Positions 47,863-56,835 of a stretch of 64,000 nt of DNA are shown in pieces. Location of the stretch: NCBI GenBank assembly GCA_037892935.1, contig JAYXKI010000002.1:1984001-2048000 (forward strand), read 5' to 3'. Under the pieces are notes generated by a model, which had not been told where the DNA came from, did not search any database, and saw only the letters and a program-made list of their open reading frames with translations. The stretch comes from Phlebopus portentosus. Its lineage: Eukaryota > Basidiomycota > Agaricomycetes > Boletales > Boletinellaceae. The position numbers and the translations under genes are program-made. Positions within the stretch are counted from its first letter, which is position 1. Every line of letters starts with the position of its first letter.

Positions 47863-50583
47863 CTATACTACACGGGCAACATCTTTCAATCTGCCATCTG
47901 CGAATGGTGTGATGACTGGCAAATCCTCGTCTTCCCCCTCATCGGTGCTCTGCTGCCGTTCTCCAGCCCGAGCACGAGCACCATCAAAGCAATCTGTACT
48001 ATCCATATGCTCTCTACGGGCAATACTCAAAGGCCCGCGATAATGTGCGGGGGAGTGCAAAATGGCTCGGACATGTTGAAAAGCCTGACTCCAATGATTC
48101 CGTGCCCGTGCTGCAGCCGCTCGGGAGTGCCGCAATATTCGTTCCGTATCGGCGTGTAAATGCGCTAGCTTGGGCCGTTCAGCCTGACCAGGCTGAGAAT
48201 ATTGCTCAATAGCTCGATTCATTTTGTTGATGTATTTGGAACCTACATGCGCCATGCGTAAATCAGAAAAGACCATATTGAAGGGTCAAAATCGCTACAT
48301 ACCTAGGAGATACTTCCGTACAATAGCGCTCATCATCTGGCCCTCTTCATCATTGATGAGCATCTTCTGGTCTTTCAGGCACTCAAATCCATCGTGGCCC
48401 TGAGCCATGTATTCTCGCGTCACCACAACGTACTTCCGTCCTCCACTACGTGGGATCTCTTCATATTCAAAGAGAAGATTAGGCGTCGAGTCGCCACTTT
48501 TATGCTCATCTATGCGTTTGTGGATCTGGATTGCAATATTCAGGACGCGTTGACCTGGCGGCTTTCTTGAATCCCATGTTACACGAAATCCAGCAATTAC
48601 AGGGAATCGTCTACGCGCCGGAGTGAATATTCTGGTCGATAAACACGGTCAAGACATTGCTACGTACCCTTCTTGGGCCGGCCAAGTAGCAAACCCTACT
48701 TCAAATGCTTCCCAAATCGTTTTTCCTTCAAGCTCAAGAACCAGTATGCTATCCTCGAATGGGAGAATCTCCATGATGTCACCTAGTGTGATATTCCCTG
48801 CATTATGCGGAAGTGATAATTTGGTAACTAGTTCAGCTGGCATACTTGAGTTCTTACCTGGCCCATAAATTGTATCTCCTCTCAGAGCGCCAGCACATAG
48901 GAAAACACCATCCGGGCTCTCGATGCCCATGTTGCATAGCGCATCATCATAAGCATGATGGATCACATCCGCGAACCAGTCACCGGAGCCAGACTTATCC
49001 AAGAAATTAGCGAGTTTTAGCGAGGATCTCGAATGTAAACGGAGCTCACCTCTTGCGTTCGAATAATTTCTGAACGGAGGTCAAGCGGTTCAGCAGCCTT
49101 GCATACGGGTTTTTTCATCGTATCAGAAACAGAATCCAATACTTTTGAAAGAATCTCCTTGAGATGCTGGGAAGATGGAGATCCGGGTTTTGTTTCATGT
49201 CGTTTGCCTAAGCAACATCGAATCAGCTCCTTGTTCAATAATTTCAAGAGGAGACTCGCCCTTGACGCTCTTGATTATTTTCCGTCTTACGCTCCCTTTA
49301 GGAGCATCCTCTAGCTCCAATACAATCTCACTCAATTCACGGAAGTCCGTTCCACTTTTGATGACCAGAACACCGTGGTCCTCTTCCGCTCCGAGGATTT
49401 CCTGATTAAGATCGTATCCTTCCCATGAAGTAACTCCGCGTGATGCATAGTAGATATGATCATGTCCGCCGAGGATTAGGTCCGCACCTTGCCTCGATGC
49501 AAAGCCCGCGGGCTGGTGGGTCGGAGAGAACGCGTTGATGCTCTTCGCAAGGCTAACGTCCTGGAATTATATCCAATCATTACTTGGTTAGTTCAGAGAA
49601 ATCCTGAAAGAACAGACATTTGGTATTCTGTATAGACGTATGTCAGCACAAATATCAAAGGAAAGAAATCGTTATGCGCACCCACCGAGAATGCGTGAGC
49701 GCGATGACTAAATCGCAATGATACTCTCCCTGAGGGTCTCTCAGGCGCTTTGACAAGTCCAAAGCAACTTGCACCATGTCTTTATACTTGAAATTCGTCG
49801 GCCAAGTAGGAACAGTAGTAATCCATTCGCTAAGATCAAAGCACTATAATCACTTACGAAGGATCAATGAAGGACACTCACCCTTCAACAAGGCCGATGA
49901 ATCCAATGCGAATCCCGCGCCGCTCAAGCACGTATACTTCATGCAGATATTCTGGGATTTTTCCAGTCGTTTCATCCACTATATTACTGAGAACCCAGGG
50001 CTGTGGAGCATGTTCAGAAATGCCTAGATGCGATGGTAGGATTGTATGCAGGAAGCTTACAAACTTGGTATCATTCAAGAGTTTAGTTAGATGAGGGTAC
50101 CCTGCCGGTGTGTCGCGACATTACTTTGGCGAGGATATGGATGCATACGAGACGAACGAACCGAAATCAAAATCATGGTTTCCTTGATGACCGAATGTAA
50201 GCGCCTTGCTCCAAATCTCGCTAGAAGTACTCACCAGTTACTGCAACGTCCGGCGCGAGTTCATTAATGACGGGAACCTGTAGAAATTGAGAAACATCGG
50301 CTCATGTCAGGCTTCCTCAACTACCACCAGCACATCTCGAAAACGTGCACACCATATGGCTACCGCGTGTCACCGAGCTCTCCACAGATGGGGCGAACAA
50401 ATCGCCGGAAAACAACACGAGCCCATCCTGCTTCCCATCAGCAGCACGCGTCGGCCACGCATCGCGCAGCGCGTCCAGCATGCACGCGAATTGCGTTACA
50501 TCGATCGTCGCTCCTCCCGTGATCTTCTGCGGGTTGACGCGGTAGACGTCGTTGAAGTGTAGTATAGGCAATTCGACAGGCAT
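47863..50583 (-). CDS. 5'-nucleotidase-family metallophosphatase (no visible secretion signal)
   Basis: A two-domain UshA/5'-nucleotidase-type phosphohydrolase. N-terminal calcineurin-like domain: LHFNDVYR, SGDLFAPS, TGNHDFDFG, ALTHSR and GGHDHIYY supply the dinuclear-metal ligands. C-terminal 5'-nucleotidase domain: SGSGDWFADVIHHAYDDAL, GITLGDI-type NITLGDIMEILPFED, and GFRVTWDSRKPPGQR. A tail of about 150 aa after VTREYMAQGHDGFE contains KYINKMNRAIEQY and an acidic DEGEDEDLP stretch. Start ATG 50583 gives MPVELPILHFND, so there is no signal peptide and it is likely cytosolic; its substrate cannot be told from sequence. Intron 49259-49208 is GC-AG. No break was seen. Confidence 0.9.
49208..49259 (-). 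other. GC-AG intron in the 5'-nucleotidase gene
   Basis: Donor GCGAGT and acceptor GCTTAG, 52 nt. Excision joins VKG to KRHETKPGSPSS in frame; there is no GT alternative of the right phase. Confidence 0.75.
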
Positions 50584-51009
50584 TTTGGTTGGTTTTCGGA
50601 AACGGATGGACGAAGAGATGAGAGAGGATCAAGGCGGAAGCTGAAAGGGTATAATATGTGTATAAGTATAAGTGTACAACGTGTTGGAAATATAATAATT
50701 ATGTTACCGCGTCGGACATCCGATGACTACATCGCAATATGCGACCGGACTCACTCTCCGACAACTGCGCATGAATACTTTCAGAACAAGTTCATTTTAC
50801 GTACGTATATGACGGTGGAAGTGAAGTGGGGATCAACACAAAGCTGCTGAAGCCAATCATATTTTACGGATTTTGCTAATCAATTTATACCCTACGCTAG
50901 ATTATTTATAAACGATAATTGCTCGCTGAGAGCTCCGGATATCAATAGTAATATGATTGAAAACTTTAGAGAAACTTGTGGTGAAAAGAATATGCAATTT
51001 TGAGCTAAT
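50584..51009. other. 5'-nucleotidase promoter and SWIM/RING gene 3' flank
   Basis: 426 bp, AT-rich, no convincing gene. Confidence 0.5.
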
Positions 51010-52574
51010 TCAATAATCGTCGTAGTCTTGATATCCATAGTAGCGCTGTCCTCTACGAGGGCCTTGATAATCTAAAAAAGAAAGAGTCAGAACCAGCTAT
51101 AACACCGAAAGAATTCCGAGCAAGTGGGTAATACGTACAGGTGGAGGTATCGCGAACTGGGCTGACACCAGCAACGTGAGCAAGGTTGACGTATCCTTCG
51201 CGTGTTTTGCCTCCTGTACTCTTTGAGCCCGACAAAGACCACGGTGAACGACAGTACACGCAGTCCAAGTCAACACCTTTCTTCCTCGCCCCTATAACAC
51301 AGAACAAATTAAGCCCGATCATCAGCTGGAAGTCGACAAAGTCCCTTACATTGCTGGAAGCACTCTTTATGCAAGGCATTTCCACAGGTCTCGCACCACG
51401 TAAGCGAACTCCCGTTGGCATCTTCCATGCATTCATAACAGATGGCACAACTATCATCTGCACTGGGCATTCGCCGATTCTGCTTGGAGCTCGAGCTCGA
51501 AGACGCTTTCCCAGTAGCTTGATTGTAAGCGTCGCGGATCTGTGCGGCAGCCATCACATTTGGCGCAGGAGGAGCATTGCGGAAGACCTCTTCAAGTTCA
51601 CTAGTCAAGAGTGCCCTACAAGTAGACTTTAAAATATTGCTTCACGTTTAAAAAGAACGCTTACTTCTGATACCAAACGTGTGAAGACTGGGGTACTTGC
51701 AATACTGAAACGGTCGTCTGTCAGCCTCAGAACAGAGTCGATCCGCTCGTAGTAACGATACCTTTGCAGAATATGAAGAGCTAACAATAGTGCACAATCA
51801 ATAATGAGTACGCATAGCGAAGAAATAGAAGAGGACGTACAATATGCTTGCAGTGATTGCCTTTCATCGCATCCGGGCCTGAGGTATTCTATGATGAGTA
51901 CACCATACCAAGAAACCATCGCGTGAATCCTTACATGTGCACGACGGTAGCTTGTCAACTGTGACAACGTAAACCTGACCAGCATCATTCAACACATGAA
52001 TTTCACAGATAGGAAGCGAACACGTTGTACTTACATTCCCAGTGGAACCAAGCACGCTGAACTCTTCTCTAAGTTCATTTCCATTCCGACGCCGGTCAAT
52101 CAAGAAGAATCTTTGAAAGCCTCTCAGCATTGAAACCAATTGAGAAACCCAGTCCCCACACCTCTGCGAGATGACACGCTCAAGACGCTCGACAATATTC
52201 TGCGGGCATTTCTTCTTGAATATCGCAGCCCGCTTCTCCGGCGTGGCCGCATCCGGATCCTTTGTCTTTGCTTTTCTCGCTCTTTTAGGCTTCGGTGTCT
52301 CAGCTGATGCACCATCCTCAAAGCCCAGCACCTCCTTCGCACGTCTCTTCCCTTTCTTCTTTGACGATGCAGCACCACTGGAAGAAGACGGCTCATCCAG
52401 AGCTTTCAAAATGGCAGAAGTCGAGGTGTTGACTTTGCCAGCCTTGGTTGAAGAAACCGGCTGAGACGCCATGTACCGGCTATAACCGCCATTCCCAAAC
52501 CCAGTGGTCTGAAATTCATCATCGTATGTATATGAGAAAGCCGGAGCATCCGTTGTAGCTTTCCTGCGCGGCAT
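51010..52574 (-). CDS. SWIM-type and RING zinc-finger protein
   Basis: Likely an E3 ubiquitin ligase of the SWIM+RING class (similar architecture to ZSWIM2 and the MEKK1 SWIM region). Order: a disordered, basic N-terminus (KKKGKRRAKEV, KPKRARKAK: likely nuclear signals), the conserved RFFLIDRRRNG and VLGSTGN-VYVVTVDKLPSC block, SWIM ligands C-x-C ... C-x-H in CTCPDAMKGNHCKH, LQVPQSSHVWYQKALL, then a RING with CAIC, WCETCGNALHKECF and CVYCRSPW, and a Tyr/Gly-rich end. Nine exons, including a 19-nt one (51780-51762) coding LFIFCK. Two early introns (51 and 60 nt) are stop-free and in frame, so the unspliced frame runs on. Start: MPRRKATTD at 52574; an in-frame upstream start at 52634 is possible. 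Confidence 0.85.
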
Positions 52575-53011
52575 CAAGGAAGTAAGAGACAAATGCACAT
52601 ACGTCGTCAACGTTGCGCCCCAAAGTGGCCGCAAGCGATCGGCATCTGCCGGATTATTTGTTTACCGATTCCGCCAAGGAAGGAACGATCGTCCGTTCTG
52701 TGCGCAATTACAGGCCATGGGATACTATAACATATCAGTGTTTTTATCTTGTACATTATTACAATGCTAGTCTCTTGAGTTACGCTAACAAGCATAAGAA
52801 AGTATTTCAGAGTAAAGGGTTTAAGTTGATTTGATATCTTACGACGTAATCCTTAAGCTCCGTAGAAGAACTGAACATGTTGTACTGTGTGGATCAACAA
52901 CAGGGAAAAACCAGAGACTAAAAGTATGGGTTGAACGTGGGTAATTGAATGGCTAGGCTGTATTAGTATATTGGTATAAGGATGATACGAGTACCTGGAC
53001 TACACATTCGC

Positions 53012-53013
<2 letters not shown>
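52575..53013. other. Intergenic, SWIM/RING promoter
   Basis: 439 bp, AT-rich; no gene recognised. It ends at a long TG microsatellite. Confidence 0.5.

Positions 53014-53069
<56 letters not shown>
53014..53069. repeat. (TG)28 microsatellite
   Basis: An uninterrupted 56-nt TG dinucleotide run, immediately left of the decayed zinc-finger copy. It marks the left edge of the duplicated region. Confidence 0.95.
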
Positions 53070-53071
<2 letters not shown>

Positions 53072-53089
53072 GGATTCTATCTCTCGGGC

Positions 53090-54082
53090 CCATCACTTCA
53101 TCGTTCCGTCTCAGAGACACTGAGGATTTATCCATCCAATGCCACGAACATCTCCTGACTTGTACCGCATCCGTGAGAATGCAAAAGAAGGTATACTCGG
53201 AGTCGTGATTTGGCTCGACATCAGCGGAAACATAATGGAGAACAAATGCAAGCATTTCACTCTTGTTCAGGTTCCGGCCCACCTGCGTACTAGTGCTAAT
53301 GTCTCCCACCTATTCTCTGTTACATTCGGCTGAGGGTTGTCGGTACAAAGCCGAACAGGTGGTAAACTTGAGGAGTCACTACACCAAAAAAACAGTTGGT
53401 CTCTCTTTTCTTTTTCCTTTGAAAGTGCGTGTCGATTGAATTTCCCTTTGTATGTGAAAGATTTAAACGCGGGAAATGTCATCGATCTTACGACGAAGAG
53501 GCGGCATTTATATGAGAAGCATAAGGGTGACGGGAGCGGGTGGCCTTTGGTGGATGTAGAGTTAGTTGTTCATTGACTCGAGCAGCCAGGGTTCTACTCT
53601 CTCAGCCGGACGTCTCGTCACGCCGCCTCTTTCGCAGGGTCAGATGGGTCGGGGGACTCGCGCGGCTCTACAGCCGGTCCTTCCACCCCGACCGTCGTGG
53701 AATCTCCTCGCATAAGGGACATCCAAATTCCGGCAGAGGTTGTAGAGTCTACTGAAGACTGGTATCGAAGATGTTTCCCGGATGAGGGCACTTTCGGCCC
53801 ATCTCCAAAGACGCACAGTCCTTGTCAGCGGACGAAAGCGCCTGAACGGGCATCCATACTATCAAAACCAGATGGATCACTTCATGCAAATGCATTTGCG
53901 ACGAGTGATCCCACCTTCGATACGCGTGCCCGATATAGCGGCGATTCATCCCTTGATATGGCTCCATGGCCTGGGTGGGACATGCCAATGCCTCCTTACT
54001 ATTCGCAATTCTTCAACGGCTCGGGAGTCGAAGACGGTTTCGTTTAATTTGTATTAGTGGATTATTGCGGATTGACACGGTG
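53090..54082 (+). pseudogene. Decayed inverted copy of the C2H2 zinc-finger gene
   Basis: It aligns by eye with the - strand gene at 55083-56110, from the 5' flank through the 3' flank that ends GATTGACACGGTGTAT. Finger 1 is destroyed (the cysteine region now reads RIRENAKEGILG), finger 2 is largely deleted, finger 3 has lost its first cysteine (FKRGKCHRSYDEEAAF, then a stop), and a TGA follows near 53575. The later serine-rich part stays open from 53697 to 54047, including IQIPAEVVESTEDWYRRCF and DSSLDMAPWPGWDMPMPPY. It is a pseudogene for the zinc-finger part, although its C-terminal frame is better preserved than that of the other copy. Confidence 0.75.
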
Positions 54083-54084
54083 TA

Positions 54085-54315
54085 TTCATTGACTCGAGCA
54101 GCCGGGTTCTGCTCGGCCGGCCGGACGTCTCGTCACGACGCCTATCTCGCAGGGGTCGGACGGGCCGGTCGACCCGCGCGTCTCTACGGCCAGCCCCTCC
54201 ACGCCGACCGTCGTCGAATCTCCCCGAATGCGGGACAACTCAGATCCGACAGAGGCCGTGGAGTACTGGTCCCAGGACGACCTTCCCTGGCGATGGCACC
54301 TTCGGTCCAGCTATG
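54085..54315 (+). pseudogene. Third partial copy of the zinc-finger gene's serine-rich segment
   Basis: It starts CATTGACTCGAGCAGCC, the same sequence found at about 53571 in the neighbouring pseudogene, and runs through the GRLVT, STPTVVESPRMRD-like coding sequence, diverging after TEAVEYW. It is a direct tandem repeat of part of the upstream copy. Confidence 0.65.
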
Positions 54316-54319
54316 CTTC

Positions 54320-55082
54320 ATCTCGATTTCATCTCTTGAGCCATTTTACAAGCCAACTCTTGTCTCTCCCTCCTACTCGTACTCGAACGAGCTTCCATAG
54401 GAGAAAGAACGGCTGGCGTAAAAGAATGCCTAGAGCTTGTTCTGCGATCGACATACATCGTCGCCACTCATATCAAGAAGCATACAAACCAGGCCGAGAG
54501 AGAGAGTCGTGCAGCATTCTCGGTACTTACCAAGCTTCAAAGAAGCTCGCCTACAATCATACCCCAGTATCCACTGCATACCAGGGCATTCAAGGAAATG
54601 CCCAACAGCGAAGATCGTGGGAGAAGACAGAGATAACGAAAGCGAAGAGGCACAGAAAGGGCCGTCCTTTATACATCCCCAACCGGGAGGCTCAGCCTCT
54701 GAGTCCTGCCCCCGTGGTATCATTCAGGGCTGGCTGATCCATAACCGTATGAAGTTCGCCGTTAAACGGCTGGCAAATCGCGACTACTGGCTTGCGTGCA
54801 CAAGCACGAAACGCACTCAAGCACAACGGGCACGGCTGTCTGCGACTACTTTGGAACGGGCTTGCCGTCGTGATGACAGTTTCAGTTTGAGTTTTAATTC
54901 GAATCGATTGACCGACCAGCTAAGTCTGGCACGTGTCATGTGCCAGAATACTCCAATCCACGTGATCGCGTCGTTCCGTCGCGCGTCGTCTCCTTTGTGA
55001 AAAATCCCTGCCCGCACGAAGGAAATCAGAGCGAATACAGTAATATTTAACGATACATCATGCTTGTACAACATTCCACGAG
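54320..55082. other. Spacer between inverted zinc-finger copies
   Basis: Open frames on both strands (for example 54437-55000 +) have no recognised domain, biased composition and no family signature. I see no transposase or terminal repeats, although the position between inverted copies would suit a mobile or recombination remnant. Confidence 0.4.
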
Positions 55083-55170
55083 ATAGGATACACCGTGTCA
55101 ATCCGCAATAATCCATTAATACAAATTAAACGAAACCATCTCAGACTCCCGAGCCGTTGAAGGATTGCGA

Positions 55171-55324
55171 CTAGTAAGGAGGCATTGGCATGTCCCACCC
55201 GGGCCATGGAACCATATCGAGAGACGAATCGCCGCTATATCGGGCATGCGTAGCGAAGGCGGGATCACGCGTTGCAAATCCATTTGCATATTGATCCATC
55301 TGTTTTGATAGTACGGATGCCCGT
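55171..55324 (-). pseudogene. Frame-shifted former C-terminus of the zinc-finger gene
   Basis: Continues the conserved region in another frame (APERASVLSK, DSSLDMVPWPGWDMPMPPY) and ends at TAG 55173-55171. The + strand copy reads the same segment in frame after FGPSP. Confidence 0.6.
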
Positions 55325-56090
55325 TCAGGCGCGTCCGTTCGCTGACAAGGACTGTGCGTCTGGTGGAGATGGGCCGAAAGTGCCCTCATCCGGGAAACAT
55401 CTTCGATACCAGTCTTCAGTAGATTCTACGACCTCTGCCGGAATTTGAATGTCCCGCATGCGAGGAGATTCCACGACGGTCGGCGCGGAAGGGCCGGCCG
55501 TAGAGCCGCGCGAGTCCCCCGACCCGCCTGACCCCTGCGAAAGAGGCGGCGTGACGAGACGTCCGGTAGAACCCTGGCCGCTCGATTCGACAAACACCTG
55601 TACATCCGCCAAAGGCCCCTCGCTCCCGTCATCACGCTTGTGTTTCCTGTTCAAATGCCGCTTCAACGCGGCGTCGTCGTCGTAGGATCTATCGCATCTT
55701 CCACATTTAAATCTTTTCGCATTGATACTGCGCACATACGCAGACAAAAGAAGACAACTCCGTCAACGCGCACTTTCAAAGAAGAAGGAAGAGAAACGAA
55801 CTCACTGTTTCCTGGTATAATGACCCCTCAAATTCGCCAACTGTTCAGTCTTATATCTGCAGCCCTCAGCCGGGCACGCGCTGGTGGGCCAAGAATGTAA
55901 CGGAAAAGCGGATGAGACACATCAGCATTAGTACAGTAGGCGGGCCGGAACCTGGACAAGAACAAAATGCTTACATATACTCCCCGTTATGCTTTCGCTG
56001 ATGTCGGAGCAAATCATGGCCCCGAGTGTAGCTTCTGTTGCATTCCTCGCAGATAAAAGGGCGATATAGATCAGCAGGCACTCGTGGCAT
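55325..56090 (-). CDS. C2H2 zinc-finger protein (three fingers)
   Basis: Probable DNA-binding protein. Exons 56090-55975, 55880-55806 and 55727-55325 give 197 aa. Finger 1: FICEECNRSYTRGHDLLRHQ-RKH. Finger 2: CPAEGCRYKTEQLANLRGH-YTRKH. Finger 3: FKCGRCDRSYDDDAALKRH-LNRKH. A Ser/Gly-rich linker and the IQIPAEVVESTEDWYRRCF segment follow. The frame ends SLSANGRA-stop at 55325, but conserved sequence continues in another frame to 55171 (YSGDSSLDMVPWPGWDMPMPP). The duplicate at 53090-54082 keeps that tail in frame, so this copy appears to have one extra base near 55370, giving a shortened C-terminus. Start ATG 56090 (MPRVPADLYRPF) is the nearest upstream. Confidence 0.75.
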
Positions 56091-56190
56091 CGTATGGATG
56101 AATCCGCAATGAGTCTGAGTCTCAGGTGGATCAACAAAGGAATGGACCCAAGAAATACAATCCCAATTCGGAATTCTCAAAGCCAAAAGG

Positions 56191-56835
56191 TCGTAAAAGC
56201 AGGCCTTTGACCGCCGAGGAGAGGTCTCTAGTAGCTAGTCGTGCGGGAGAAATGAGGATGCGGTTTGAGAAATCTCGCAAAAGGGAAAGGGAAGCGCGCC
56301 GCGTCTCACAGCGCACCACCCTTCCCGCTCACGTGTCCGCGTTCCCAGTGGCTCTCCCTTAGTCCCTAGTTACCTTCAAATAAACAAACTTATACGCTGC
56401 TTGTATTTTTCCCCCCTTCTGGAAAGGCTGGGATGGTCTCGTCGTCGTCCTTTGAAATTAGTCGAAGAAATTCCACATGGACAGGGAGGGGACCGAAGTG
56501 GTCTTTCTTTCATTGATATTGAACGTTGCACTACTCGTTTTCTTTCTCCTATAAATCTCGTCCTTTGAAATCAGTTGAAATTTTGCTTGGGCTGCGGATG
56601 AACTGTCATCGTCATCTTCATCGAAAGTTGGCGAGCACCTTCGTTTGTCGTTCGTCTTTGACTCAACGACAAAAGCTTCAGAATCCCAACGGCCAAACAT
56701 ACGAACTCGCCTTCGAAATATGAATATGAAAGAATATTAATATATTCATCGCCCGTGAGGAGACAAACAGGATGAATAGGTATAGCTATGCAGAAGAGCA
56801 AGACACCCCGCATGCCGACAGAAAAAGCGTGCGTT
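56191..56835. other. Region between zinc-finger gene and D-LDH, unknown short frame
   Basis: A + strand frame (about 56126-56359) with a highly charged RPLTAEERSLVASRAGEM segment starts from GTG and has no recognised domain; it may be a gene remnant. Two near-copies of a short sequence beginning CGTCCTTTGAAAT occur at about 56447 and 56559. Nothing else recognised. Confidence 0.35.

Noticed and set aside
54437..55000. 187-codon + strand open frame between zinc-finger copies
   Set aside because: No domain, no homology recognised and a rival frame on the other strand; kept only as spacer.
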